The notes: a model not told the origin generated them from the letters alone. A DNA stretch of 40,949 nucleotides from Phoronis australis (GCA_002633005.1 NMRA01000002.1:891278-932226), one strand, 5' to 3'; counted from the first letter of the stretch, positions 21,276 to 33,947 are shown. Numbers and translations: made by a program.

Positions 21276-23895
21276 GATTGTAAGGCTCACGTCCACATGT
21301 CGATACACAGGGAACAACAGGAAGATAATAGATACCGCGTGACGTAAGTTGATTTGCAAAGTGTTCTCCGACATCTACGCTTATCTCCCAACCGTAACTC
21401 GGGACCGTCAAGATACCATTGGTAACCTTTTGGTCATGTTCACTTCACCGATCAGAGCTCTTTTTAAGATATTGCATAAATTTTAGGGTTGTAAATCAAA
21501 ATATTTTGGCACAAGACAATAAAATTTTAACCACACCTAAGACCCTTATTCACTGTTCATGGTTAGATAAAATGTTATGATTTGTTCAATACAGTGTTGA
21601 AGCTTGCGTGTATTGTGATTATTGATCTGAATTATTATTTTCAAGTACCGGCCTGAAACCAGTGAATGGCATGAGTAGTATCATTAGTTCTCGCGTGAAC
21701 TGGAATGTGTTACGATACGACTGGTTAATAACACCGATTACGTATTTTTGATATTTCATGGGTGAGTCACAAAGTAATGCAAAGTAGTGTGTCATACGCC
21801 TTACATTTTATCGTCTGAAAAACACTAATACCAGCCACCAGACTCAGCACCGCAATATTTTTAGTATTTTAACCTTCATCTCAAACACTGGAGACATTAC
21901 GCATCGATTTTTTGTGAAGATTTTTGTGCTTTGACAGCGAGCTCGCTCGAGCAGGGCACTGTAAAAGCTGTGAGAAAAAAGAATAATTACTTAATATGAT
22001 TTGTTGAGCCCCTGTTTTGTGTAAATTTATTTAGTTTTGTGACTGTTTGATATGGACGGCTAAAGTGAGACGCCCGTGGAATTCCTAGTCCCGAGTGTCA
22101 TACCTATATATATATATATAATAGGTAGCAGACCTTCTTTTATACATGTTTCATTGAAAAGTGAGCTGTTGTTGGCCTTAGATAGCTTGGTCAACAAACT
22201 TTCATATTGTCTACATACATGTCTTTCTTCAGATATCACTAACTTTTGCTTTCTGAAGAAACGAGTTTAGGTCTAAACTTTTATGGAAAGTCCTACACTG
22301 CAACCAGTGTGATGAGCTGTCCACAATACTTTCAAAGCCACGTGATAGATATTCGCCCAATTACAATACGCAAAAATGTATAACTTTTGGTAAAAGCCTT
22401 CAGTACTAAATTATCCACAGCAACTGTAAAGGGTCCATATTCTAAAACCTTCGTCTGTATAGTGTAAAAATTCTTTTGAATCATTGAAATTATTTCTCTA
22501 ATTGCTTAACAAGTCATTTATATAAACTCTCTGGTTCATTTCCTGCATTGGTGTTACACTTTGTTAATTTTCGCATTTTGGTAACACTCTTGGTGTTCGG
22601 AATTTTTGAACCAGTCAGGTAGCCGAAAATGATGATTACTTATCAATTAAATTATTTATCTAATTTGCTTCTGGTATAATCATCCAAAAACTGACAATGA
22701 GCTTTCTAATGATATGGCCAGAGTAAGTTGCGAAAAGTTTTAATCAACGTAAATAAAACAGCAAGTACACTCACTGGAGCAAACAAATGCAAACAACTCT
22801 CACGTGCATGTATAGGCAACACCACCTCAGCGGCAGCGGGATCGGACTTGACATTCCAACTCAAAGAGGCCACGCGGTGAGATTGAATTGCTGTGCTGAC
22901 TCAAGGCCAATACAGTGGTCACGCACGGGGAAGTCCTGCTGACTGTGTTATTTATAAACATTAATAATTTTGTAAAGTTTTAGTGTTACAACTTCAAAGA
23001 GTATTTGTTAGATTCTAACGTTTGTTACGAAAACTACTTGCAGTTTAAAACTGTTAAGTTCATAATAAAATTAACCTGATGGAAGGCGGAGCCTTGGTTG
23101 AGGACAAAAGCCAACAATTATTGTTAAAAACTCTGACTATTTCCATTACTTTCACGACCAAATAGACTTATTGATATATGCCCTTTTCGTGTTCTCTAGA
23201 TCCATCTGCTGGGATACTTTGTTATCTAGCCTTTACGGCTTGTATACGGGGTGTAACGGTATTTTGTCAATATGACCTAGGATACTTTTGGATACTTTTT
23301 AATGACAAGCAAGCGCAAATTGAACGTTTAACATAAAATCAGTCATTAGTCTGACGATTGAGTTGACAATTTACCCACTCTGGCCGTTTTATTTTCAACT
23401 TCGGTTCCTGTCTGTGCTGGACATTTTGAATATTGCGGTAAGTCTTTATGCTTGTTTTCTCGGAACCAGACGTTTTCAAGAGTCACGAGATACAATTTGA
23501 CCGATATGTAAAAAGGCGAAGAGCTGAACGCAGAATCCATTTGCAAAGTTAATATGCTGTGACTGAAAATTCGAAAGTAAAATCAAAACGAGACTTTTCA
23601 GCAATCTGAACGCCATTTTTCCAATCCACTCAAGAAGGTTACTAATTGTTACAGCCGTACGAAAATCATTTTTGAATTTTGTGACAAACTGCGGCAAAAA
23701 GGTCGATGCATTGCTTTGAGTGCAGGCCCACAGTCAAAAGCGATTTATTTCACCGCCCCTGCTCTGCCAGCCTACCTCACTGCTTAAGATACTTTGACGT
23801 TTTTATTAACTATGCAATTATAATGGCGGCTTGCAGTAGTTTCTGCCTTGTTTTGATAGTGACAACAAGATTTTTCGTCTACACCTAGGCGGCGC
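21276..23895. other. No gene recognised
   Basis: 2.6 kb of A+T-rich sequence with short frames only, apart from the AT palindrome at 22101-22127. Confidence 0.45.
22101..22127. repeat. (TA)n palindrome
   Basis: TACCTAT followed by an AT run and then ATAGGTA. It is a short microsatellite flanked by complementary ends, able to form a cruciform. Confidence 0.8.
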
Positions 23896-24474
23896 TTCCC
23901 TGCGTGTCCGCTAGGGGCTAGTGAACACGTAGGTATCATTTAAATTTCATCGGGAATTATTTTTACACCGGCGTTTCTGTTTGGCTGGTCGAATTCTTAA
24001 AAGCTGGCGGTCTACGTAAACAAACTAGTATGACTGATGGAAGAAGTGTAAATGTGGATATAGTTTGTGGTCTGTTGTACACACAAATCGGTGCTTAATT
24101 CATGTTCAAGAAATGTGAATCAGAAAGTTGTGACTGTGCCTTTTCGGAGTGCATTTTTCTACTGTCGATTACTTTTGTTTACGTTGCTGTCCCGTTGTAT
24201 TCACACAGCATGAATAACACACCGGATAAATCTGCTAGATGTGTGTGCATTGTACGTACTTCAAACACGCGGCTATTAAACATTACTGTAGAAACAAAAT
24301 ATTTGATGCCACGCCACTTGCATGACAAAGCTAAAAATCGTTCACAGTCCGTCACCTTGTCCTTGTTGTAAAAGTAACCAGTGCTGCCGATGTTACGTCA
24401 ACCAGTGACAAAACGCGTGCTCAGTACTGAATGACACCTGCGTGTTCTCTGCCCCCGAGCGGACACGCAGGGAA
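23896..24474. mobile_element. Inverted-repeat element, about 580 bases
   Basis: The left arm 23896-23934 (starts TTCCCTGCGTGTCCGCT) is the imperfect reverse complement of the right arm 24434-24474 (ends AGCGGACACGCAGGGAA). Weaker complementarity continues inward. The interior frame (24102-24371 +) has no known domain. It is probably a non-autonomous DNA element, but outer ends and target duplication are not clear. Confidence 0.5.
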
Positions 24475-25265
24475 CCAGAAACACTGGTATCCGCTATTTA
24501 CAAAATATAACTGTCTTTACTTTACATTGCACAAGCACGTTTTTACAGAAGTTGTGTCATGTGGATGGAAGTTTTACACACCTCGAATTTTTCGGCAAAG
24601 TGATCGTTTTTACGGTTCATGTGAGAAAATAAATAGGCAAGCCTCGGGATTTTGACGAAGTTTACGAGAAGTTTTGCTCATGTCATAAGCCTGAGACTCG
24701 TGTAGGAGTTCTTAATATGAACGATAGGCCTAGTGTGCTAGAATAATCAGGAAAGAGATGGTATTTTGAACCCGTCGAAAAGAATGTAATACATTTAGAA
24801 TACTAAGCGCGGTTTTGAAGGATATCATTTACAGCTTGATAATTTTCGAGAGGTCAAGAACTCAAAATAATGCATCGGAACAATCTTCAACCTAGAACGG
24901 ATTGAAAGTGGCTTGCTAGAGCTCTTTGCGAAGCATTGTTCTTATTGCGAGTTCAACTCGACGGTTGAGGTGCTTGCGCTCTTGCAGTGGGACACTGAGG
25001 AAGCGTTCTAGCTGAACAAATTTTGTTTGGTTTCACAGGCGAACTGCTAATTACTTATATGTATGTGCTTAAATGCCAATTTTGGAAGAATTTTTTAAAA
25101 CCCAATCGTGGCTCGATGTCTGATTGACTAGTTTCGATTCGAGTTACGTGTGCTGGTCACGACCCCGGGGGAGTACATGTATATAATGTTTTAAGAGGAT
25201 TATGTTAACTCCCTTTGTTTCTAACACAGAATAAAAATAAGCTGCAGAAGAACAACACGTGCTAT
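24475..25265. other. No gene recognised
   Basis: Intergenic sequence downstream of the astacin gene at 25370-26389. Confidence 0.5.
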
Positions 25266-25271
25266 TTTATT
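25266..25271 (-). terminator. Poly(A) signal of the first intact astacin gene
   Basis: AATAAA on the minus strand, about 100 bases beyond the stop codon at 25370-25372. This is a normal 3' UTR distance. Confidence 0.6.
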
Positions 25272-25369
25272 TTCATAACCCAAATGTGAGACAACACAAT
25301 TATGAAATCATCTACTGCAGGCATTACCGCAATGTGTGAACTCAAGGTGTTGAAAACTTCACAGAGGTT

Positions 25370-26389
25370 TTAACAGACCCGACACGATTTCTTACAATTA
25401 GCCAGCATGTATGCCGGATTCGCCTGGCACTCGGATGGATTACGACTTGCCCACGCGCTGCAACTCGCGTGTTGGTCGGTGCACCCTGTCCCGCTGCACA
25501 GGTTGCAAGACTTTCGACAATTTTGGTGCATGTAAGCCGGGTTCCGCTGACACTCTGAGGGATTACGACTGGCCCAAGCACCACAGTTGGCGTGTTTATC
25601 GACACAGCTGGTACCACCACCACCACCACCGGTTGTTTTTCCATTACATTGATACATGGCATTAATCTTGTAGATGTCGGTGGCAGTAAGATCCTTTCGT
25701 TGCCCAATGGCAGACACGCTGACGCCATGTTTCGGAACCAATGTGTGACCTCCATTTTTGCTAAAAGCTTTCGATCCGTAATGCATGAGGCTGCCGTAGT
25801 CGTATTTTGTACCATATGTGAGCGCACCTTTTGCTACATAAAAAATGCCTTTCGCGTCGTCTTTGATGTTTTGCCAGTTCACGGTAATGTAGGAGTCGCG
25901 ATCTGGACGGGATTGTTCGTGGTGGAAGCCTATGGCATGCATCATTTCATGGACGACTGCCCCAAATTCATTGATGCACCAATCAGGCAGGTTCATTTTC
26001 TGGGCTCCACCGATCTTTCCTACAAAACTATTGCAACCTTGGTCGTTTGGTTTTGTTATTAGAACGTAATCTCTTTGATTAGTTCTCGGAACAAATTTAA
26101 TGCATGTACGTTGATGATAATGGCCGAAAACTCTCTGCAGGATACTATGTGCGTTAGCAGGCATGTTTCTATCGACGACGTACGGAATAACACCGTTTGG
26201 CCAACGGTTTGATCGGTGTTCGATACCGTTACGCTTCTTAGGAATAAGGATGTCATTGGCATACTCATCAGCGTTTCCTCCTTGTGCAATAAATTCTTCT
26301 GGAGTTAGTTCTTGGTTATTGAAAGGCAATGAACTGACATCCACAGCAACGAAGGAAACCAATACGTAGACGAAGACAGCCAGCCACAT
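25370..26389 (-). CDS. Secreted astacin metalloprotease with two ShKT domains (1)
   Basis: 339 residues, one exon. The open frame runs upstream only to a GTG; the ATG-TGG at 26389 has A at -3, opens a hydrophobic signal peptide (about 1-20) and is shared with the paralogue. A short propeptide ends at KKR (51-53); the usual FxGD switch motif is not seen. The M12A catalytic domain spans about 54-248. Zinc site is H147-E148-xx-H151-xx-G154-xx-H157-E158; Met-turn is SLMHY with M202 and Y204. C96/C248 and C119/C138 fit the two astacin disulfides. A Gly6 hinge (254-259) leads to six-cysteine ShKT domains at 262-298 and 303-339, the last residue being Cys. The predicted product is an extracellular zinc endopeptidase. 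Family roles range from digestion and matrix processing to hatching and venom; nothing here decides between them. Confidence 0.93.
   Translation of the reverse strand: MWLAVFVYVLVSFVAVDVSSLPFNNQELTPEEFIAQGGNADEYANDILIPKKRNGIEHRSNRWPNGVIPYVVDRNMPANAHSILQRVFGHYHQRTCIKFVPRTNQRDYVLITKPNDQGCNSFVGKIGGAQKMNLPDWCINEFGAVVHEMMHAIGFHHEQSRPDRDSYITVNWQNIKDDAKGIFYVAKGALTYGTKYDYGSLMHYGSKAFSKNGGHTLVPKHGVSVSAIGQRKDLTATDIYKINAMYQCNGKTTGGGGGGTSCVDKHANCGAWASRNPSECQRNPAYMHQNCRKSCNLCSGTGCTDQHASCSAWASRNPSECQANPAYMLANCKKSCRVC
25613..25630 (-). repeat. (GGT)6 microsatellite encoding the Gly hinge
   Basis: Six perfect trinucleotides on the coding strand give the polyglycine linker between the catalytic domain and the first ShKT domain. 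The paralogue at 36228-37238 has only K-S at this point. Confidence 0.9.
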
Positions 26390-29141
26390 CTTAATGATTG
26401 GGAGATCTCGGCCCGAATGTACCCACGAATACACATAGACTCAATTTAACACAGTGTACGTAAATGCACGACAAATTATCGAGTGGGAGCCCACACTTGA
26501 GGACCTTTAGATTGACTAACATGCAGGTGACATTTACCACGGTATCACAGGTTAAAATATGCACCCACTTAACCTATCTTGAACTATTGGATTGTCCAGG
26601 CATGATTTCAAGCGCTATGTTTTACGCGTGATCTGATGTTTAAGTTATCCTCCTTCATCTATTAGGGACAAATTTTACAGCTTTACGATTCGCGGAGCTG
26701 CGAAAAAGTGTGAAAGCGAGTTTTGAATTTCCATGAATTGCTTAAAACATACATTGTTCAGAACCAACAACTCAAATGGCGATTTGCCGTCTAAAAGTGA
26801 TCGCCATAATGGCGACGCAAAATACCACAATACTTATAGCCAATTTTATGACTTACAAATTGCATTTGTGCTGTGTGTAATAAATTACTTGAGCTCCCGG
26901 ATTCTCATCTTTGTGCCGACTTCTGATCTCAACCGTGGCCGCCGGGACGTACTGCTCCCCTGCGTCTACCTAGCGTGTTTTGCTTATCAGTATATTTTCA
27001 AAGCGGTAAGGCGGATTTTTAAGTGTGGAAACAACCCTTAATTAAGTCGCGCTTGCTGTTGCATCCGAACTGGTAACTTGTCGCATCGTATTCAAGGTGC
27101 TTCTGCAGTCACGTTGTTGGAATGACGTACCCTGACCTTGTTCAGGCATGGGCTTACAAAGTAATTACGTCCTTTGCTGCAGTTTTTGGAACCTATCACC
27201 GGCCTTGCTTAGTCAGTTGCAAAGTTGCAGACGCATATGTCACGAAAAGAACATGATTTACATCTTCAAACATTTATTGACATCTACAGGAATGCACCAG
27301 AACCTCCCCGTTGCAACCTTGATAGACCACATCCCTGTTCGTAACTGCCAAATGAGACCTGTGCCGCCTTAGAAAACACGTAACTATAGTAATCTTCAAC
27401 GTAATTTTAATTAAATCTTACAAAGTCGAAACTTTGATTTTTCATTAACAATGTTTTTCCAACTCTGCACTTCTCTATGTACAAAAATCTTTTTACACAT
27501 GGAGAACATTTGCAGATAGAAGAACAAAGCATGATCGTTAAAAATTGAGCAAATCTTAAAAATATTGAATAAACCTACCGCCATCCAATGGTTGAAGCCC
27601 TCGATACGCTCACAAAAATAGTTTATGTATGTATGGCCACTTGTAGATGATTTTTTTAATGGCAAAGGAAAAGGCTAGAGTGATACCATAAAATTTCCGA
27701 AATCAGAACTAATGTTTTGAGCAGAAAAGGTAGAGAAAGTAATTGCAAAAATTTCGAGGCAATAATGGTGCAATAACTGCCGCTCTATACGTTACGAGTT
27801 GTTTGCAGTTGAAATGGCGATAATCTTTCCAAAAGTTTGTTTGAGTAACTGCAAGAAGGTAATACATAGTTTGGTAGTGCCAATACTTTGAGTTATTCAG
27901 TAAACGGGGTTAACCAAATGTGTAAAAAAAAACTTCAAATAAAACAATTAAATGACGCAAATTATTATCATGAAAACTCACTTTTATTTAAGGAACGTAC
28001 TAGTCGATTTGACTTTAAAGGTGCTTTTTTAACAGTTTGGGATATTGTACTAACTCCGAAATGCAGTTTAAACCTTTTCAATCAATTTTTAAAAATACGA
28101 CATTAAACGTAAAAGCAGCATTTCAAACTTGAATAAATCAATTTAACGGCGATGCATCGCCTAGTTGAAGATATCACTGAGCTCCAAATGTTCCATTGTT
28201 TTATCTTGTACTAACTTGCCGTAAAAAGGGGTTCCATCAAAAGCACGAAACAATACAACGGTTCTCAAAGAATGCGCTGGACCTTTAACAATTCTTCCAG
28301 CCGGAAGTGCAGCAGTGTGATCACCCACACATTGCATACATCTGGCTGAGTAGCTGTTGGAATGATTTTTCTATCCAATTTTTGGAACTTTTGCTTACGT
28401 CAACGGTAAATTGTTACGTAACGAGGCTGAGACTGACAAGCTGCGCACAGTTAACGGAATGGTTGAAATCTGGAACAGTGATATGCGAGAGAACTAGACG
28501 TTACTTGGACCGTTTGACGTTTTCAGAACATGTTCGGTGCGTTAATCCTGCCAGGTTGAGGAACTGTTTTAAATTGTGAATAAAAATTGATTAAAAAGGT
28601 TTAAGATCCGTCTTCAAAATCTTCAAAAAGTTAAAATGCTCAAACGCGCCTGTTCCATCTCATCTTTTCAAAAGGAATATTAAATCATTTGGGCAAATTT
28701 ACGTTTGACATTCCCCAAACTAAGACTCAGTTTCGCTCCTGCACCGTATGTATCGTAAGCCTACATTCAATATGCTTTCTCATTTGGTTTTTGATCTTTT
28801 GTCTTACTTTCAGTTCAAAACATATCCATAGAATCGATATGCTCGAGACTAAAAACATGAGAACTTGTACCAAAATATCTTGTTTACAGTACTTACTAGA
28901 TCAAAAAGACAGTGACATTTATATTCTCATCACACAAACAGTCACCTCGAATGACATGTTGTATTCTGAAAAAGCCAATGATAAATGTCATGCATCTCAG
29001 TCTTTTTCGACTAAGTACATCAAGTTCTGACAAATAGTTACAAAATTACTGTAAGAATACATTGCAATATTTCTTGGAAATTAGAGGATTTTCGATGAGG
29101 ACTGAAGCCATTACCACCAATAATGTATTACTCGTGTGATA
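26390..29141. other. No gene recognised
   Basis: Upstream region of the first astacin gene and beyond. No clear TATA box, exon or element terminus was seen. The frame at 28307-28579 (+) has no recognisable domain. Confidence 0.45.
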
Positions 29142-30000
29142 ATATCGGGGGGGCGCTTCCGGTGAAAGTGTCGGCTAGGCGTTACACCTGCGCTCGTGTT
29201 TTACAAAAACGGCCATAATCATTATACCAATGAGAAATTGATCTATAGGTCACGTGAGCACTGAAGAAGTAGTACGCTCTTAATTTTACGTTCGTTATTT
29301 TACGCTCGAATTTTTGCTTGTAAGGTTAAGTTTCGTAATTTTACGCTCGTACTTTGAATGTGTTTTGAAGTAATCAAAAGGCAATATCTCAGGTGCAGAG
29401 CACAGGTATCAGTTTTGAAGAATGACTGGATATTTTTTACTTGCTGCCATAGCCAACTCAGGCATTTGAAAGTGGTCCGTTTTAGTACATGCTGAGGTGC
29501 CAAAATGAATATCCAGCAAATTGTCTGAAAATGGTTTTATTTTGTTTGTTAAAATTACCATTCTTTTTCAACATTTAGGCCAAGTTTCATTCTCTTGCTC
29601 CAACACTGCGTGCAGATAACATGACCTTGGAAAAAAGCATAGGTTCAAAACGGTTTCGGGGGTTAATGTAGTAGAATTGCTAAATGTTGGTGGTAAATCA
29701 TTCATTCGTTATTCAAGACATTTGAATAACAAACCATTTGCAAAAGAAAAACAATAACTACGTATTAGTTTATTGATTGGTGGTCTGGTGGACTGGTACT
29801 TAAATCTAAGAACTACTTACTAAAGTTACGAGCGTAAAATTACTAGCGTAAAATTCCTTCAGAGCTTACGTGAACTATAGTTACTAAAAAATTTCTCAAT
29901 GGATATACATGTAACAATTTCGTAATTACAGGTGAACGATTTCGGTTATAATTGCGAGCGTAAAAACTGGCGGCACTTTCTCCCGAACGACCTACGATAT
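29142..30000. mobile_element. Foldback element with long imperfect inverted arms
   Basis: Starts ATATCG and ends CGATAT. Each arm continues inward with GAAAGTG-xCGxC, then (T)GAGAAATT, TATAG-TCACGT and CTGAAG in the same order on opposite strands, giving arms of roughly 170-200 bases. TTTTACGCTCG and close variants recur three times in the left arm (29284-29350). The complement CGAGCGTAAAA and a variant recur in the right arm (29829-29965). It has no coding capacity. The type is a foldback or MITE-like element of unknown superfamily. Confidence 0.6.
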
Positions 30001-30042
30001 GCGTGTGCACCTAAATGTGTGCACGTCCTGGCATGTAAGGAA

Positions 30043-30100
30043 CTCTATACCCTCAGCCAACCTGAGATCGAGAACGCCCGGAAGGCGATCGAGAACGAAA
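30043..30100 (+). repeat. About 55-base GC-rich block shared with 34993-35050
   Basis: GAGATCGAGAAnGCCCGGAAGGCGATC plus flanking bases match the first exon of the zinc-finger gene (minus strand). The frame reading EIExARKAIxNE is open in both places, although the zinc-finger gene as modelled uses another frame. The origin is unknown. Confidence 0.7.
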
Positions 30101-30350
30101 TTTGGCGCGAGTAGCGAAGCCAGGCAAGGGGAGTAAATTTGATGAATATTCATTTTTTTACTTCCAATGTGAAAACAGAGACATGAGTTCAAGGCGGGAA
30201 TGTAGCGGTTTAGGCCAGTCTCTCTTCCAATTATTGGAGAAAAGTTACGTTGACCGAGACATCGAAGGTTATTTGTATGTCATTTTTTGCAAATTGCGGT
30301 TATTTTTGGCCCTAAATCAATAAATTAACTATTAAAGACCTGGTCGCACG

Positions 30351-32812
30351 TGTGTTAATCCTTATTACATGGTTAGAGGATGTTATAAGGATCCAAGAAG
30401 TACCTACCCCATAACTAATACACAATCCGTACCCGAAAAAAAGTTTAAATGAACGCGCCACTCACGATTCGCACCCGAAGAACCACCGCCATTTTGAACT
30501 TGACGCGAACCCGGAAGTACAATTCATTCAGGAACCCAGGCCGAGAAAACGCCGTCAGTGCGAACGGAGCAGTGCCGGCAAACGGGGATAAAATAATCGA
30601 CAGTGCGCCTTAGTTTTAATAAAATCAAAATACGGACAACTTTATCGCATTTGCTGAAGAAATGTGGCGAATAAATTTTGACAGAAATTATTTTGCCAGA
30701 CTCGGGACCGCAGCCTATCGGACCCCGTGCGGATCGAGACGAGACACTGGCGAACGGTAAATGCATGCGGTTGCAAGCTGTTTTGTCGAAGTAAAATGTT
30801 CAAATCATAAATGCCGCATATATTCAAAGGTAGTTTCAGACACTTGCATGAAATTACGGGCTGGTTAGTCCTGTGTCATACTGCCGCGGCAGACCTTAGC
30901 TAACCTCAGTGCCAGCTACCAGTGAAGACTATCGTCAAAATACAGCTTGTTAACTGGTCGATGGCCACAGCGCTCGCTCAAACGAGGTTTATTTAGAACT
31001 TGGGTACTTCTGGCGAATTGTGCAAAGTTGTTGGCTTTCAATAGAGATTTGCCCAGACCTCAGATATATTTAGTCTGTCTGAGCCCAGACTTTGTATGAG
31101 CGCACCAAGCCTAAAATGATGGGGGGCTGGAATTTTTGGGAATGTCTATCTTTTACTATAAGATTCACTGGGTATGTTCAGAGCTATGAATTGCAGACGC
31201 TAAATTTTAGTACTTCCTGTCTTCTAGTGGAATATTGTCTCATTTTCTACTTTTTTCGGAATTCGTGCTTCTTTGACGTTCTCCAGTTCTCCAAATAGAG
31301 GGCTTGTTCGAGCACATAAGAATGACAAGTCCAATACAAAATGTTATCATTTTTTATTCATTAACCCAAAATAATTCAAACTTTTAACGTAATAAGTAAC
31401 TTAAAATGCACAATACTTTACAACATTTAGCATTACAAACGCTATTCAACAGCAACAGTTTCCATGATATGAAAGTGGACATACATGTAAATATTACCAT
31501 GGTGACGTAATAGTGTTTCCTTACACCAGAATTTGACAAGCATGATTGAAAAAATATGAAGTTGCAAGGAACAAGAATTGGAGGCTTGAAGCTTCACAAT
31601 CCAACATAGCTTATTTCCCCAATTAAGATTATTCATATTGTTGACTTGATAACCTGAATTAAGAAGCAATAAGTTACAAAACATGACTTGAAAGCAATTG
31701 AGACTTAAAATTTAGAAAAATATGAATGACACCGAATCAATCCTTGAACAGCAGTTGACATTCAAACAAAAAAAAACATCTCAAAATTATTTCAACTATT
31801 TTTTTAGCTTAGTGTAAGATCACCTGAATGGGAAATTCACAGTAAAATAATTCGCATATATATTATATTTTTTGCACAAAAAACACGAAAATTGAACAAA
31901 GTTCCTTTTTGTAGCAATGTTTGTCAAAATGTATCAACGTTAAATCTTCACAAGTTACAAAGTAGCCGATTGAACATGCCTTTCAGTTCAGCAAAAGTCG
32001 CCATGTTGTCGGTGCCGCCAGAAATGAGACGAAGTCCAACGGGAATTGTGAGCACATTTATCACTTAATGAAGTAACAGCTGCGAGGCTGAAATTTGGTG
32101 AACACTGTTGAATCGTGCAGAATAGTAAGTAAATATATGTCTAACTAAATTTCACCGTAATTTGTTGGCGAAAACAATTTACACAGTGTTTTAAACTCGT
32201 AACTTATCCCACTGTCCTCCAAAATGGCCGACGCGATCCAAACAAAGTGACCCAAATTTCGCCACAAAAGTTGCAATAACTTTACCCTGCTTGCCCCGAT
32301 TTTGATACTTTTTCAATTTTCACTTAGTAGAATCCACTACCTTTCCGATGATAGCAAAGTACTTTTTCAAAACGAGAAAAAAAATCAAAACGAAAAAATT
32401 GGTTCGACCCATATTGGTTCCTAGGTTCGAAGGGCCTACGTAAGGAACTAAACACCAATGCTATTTTAACATACTAAGTACGCGTAACATTCCAAAAAAA
32501 TTCAACGACCACTAACCACAAACTATAAATACTCTACATATGCAAACGAATCACGAGATATTACTAATTAAACAAAATAATGAAGACTTTTCGAGCAAGC
32601 GATAGCACATTTAGTTACAAGGAAAAAATGGCGGCGTTCAGGACAAGTTCCTGAACTGATGAGCCGGAAATGTGGGTACCGAAATAACCGATGACAGCCG
32701 GTAATTATACGCTCACGGAGAAGGGTCAAATACTGTTAAAAAATCTCTTTTGGCAAGAAAGGCGAAAAGAATATAAAGAAAGGGTGTCGAAAATAAGATT
32801 TTATGTAGTAAG
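30351..32812. repeat. Long dispersed repeat, copy 2 (most complete)
   Basis: The left part 30351-30575 and right part 32154-32812 match 3636-3860 and 4626-5283. The middle (30576-32153) corresponds to the assembly gap of copy 1. No transposase or reverse transcriptase is visible in any frame. The right end overlaps an inverted-repeat unit at 32063-32829. Confidence 0.75.
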
Positions 32813-32829
32813 CTGTTACTTCATTAAGT
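32063..32829. mobile_element. 767-base unit bounded by a perfect 19-bp inverted repeat
   Basis: ACTTAATGAAGTAACAGCT at 32063-32081 is exactly complementary to 32811-32829. The interior has no coding frame. No flanking target duplication is obvious (TATC on the left, ACAA on the right). Copy 1 of the long repeat lacks the right inverted repeat, so the unit may be a separate small DNA element or a rearrangement of the larger repeat. Confidence 0.6.
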
Positions 32830-33387
32830 ACAAGGGGTTCTAGACTGAAGACTCACCCAGGAGTTGTTCCATGTGGCGTGTCAGCCACGGATAAACAAAT
32901 TGTTGCAGCAGATGAAAGTCAGTGTCAAATATTCTTGAAAAATTGTGACAGCAAAAGGAAAAAAATAGCCAGTGAAGTCAAAAAATTATCCTAAGCTTGA
33001 CCATGGGGAGAGAGAGGAGTGCTGCGGGAACATCATTCAGGAGATGATTAAACAATTTCCAATCAATGAAATTATGGGATTTAAAAAATGCCACAAGTTG
33101 TGTAAACTGATGTGCTGATAAAACCGGTGGGATTTTTCTTGATGTTTTACTGATAACATCGATGCAGAAATGAACAGATTGACTTGTGGCTTGAATGTGC
33201 GTTGTGTTTGACTCTTCTGTTTTGTAGTTTTTGTTCTAAGTTCACCGTGCATCTTCAGCTCATGAACTCCAGTTTAGTGTGACATTGAAAATATTGAGAC
33301 AGTTATACACGTACTATGTTGTGATTTTCTCAAAACGTAGTCAACATGTTGTCTTTAACATCACTTCAACTACACATTGTAATGGTT
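32830..33387. other. No gene recognised
   Basis: No exon, element end or RNA gene seen. Confidence 0.5.
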
Positions 33388-33770
33388 AACACAGGAAATC
33401 AACAACAATATTTAATAGCCATTCTATTATAATATTAATTTTTTATGACACATACCTCAAAATTGGTCCCACAAAAATATGTAAAATATTGCTTTAGGGA
33501 AATTAACATTACAAATCCATTGAACATTTCCTAAAAATTACTTTTGAAATGTATTAGACTAAATCATCACTGAATCACACACAATGTATTTCGGACTGAT
33601 TGATAGTATAACAGTCTCTCACAGGAAGTCAACAACAATATGAAAGCAGTTTCTACAATAATCATAGACATACATTCTTAAAATACTGATTGGTCAAAAC
33701 AATTGTATGTAAGTATTGCCCAATTACACTCAGTATGGCAATTTAAATCTACCTAAACACTACAAAAATG
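33388..33770. repeat. Diverged direct repeat, offset about 234 bases
   Basis: CACAGGAARTCAACAACAATAT occurs at about 33390 and 33620. In both units it is followed by TTCTAnnATAAT, a CATAC block, a TTGGTC block and ATGTAA-TATTGC in the same order. It is an old tandem duplication of non-coding sequence. Confidence 0.55.
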
Positions 33771-33947
33771 CACTGGTTCTGTTAAAGATCCTGTTGAAAT
33801 AACACAAATACAGAAAGAAATTGAGGAAAAAAAGGTTCAAAACAAAACGTCAAAATACTATCACATCAGGCAAGTACCAACCATAAACTCTGCAAACCTG
33901 AATAAACTATGGTGGCTTACCAGCCTTCACCACTGGACTTAATGATT

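Noticed and set aside
26390-26434. N-terminal extension of the first intact astacin gene to a GTG
   Set aside because: A GTG start is not expected in an animal nuclear gene. The ATG at 26389 starts a signal peptide and is aligned with the ATG of the paralogue. The same applies to 37239-37283.
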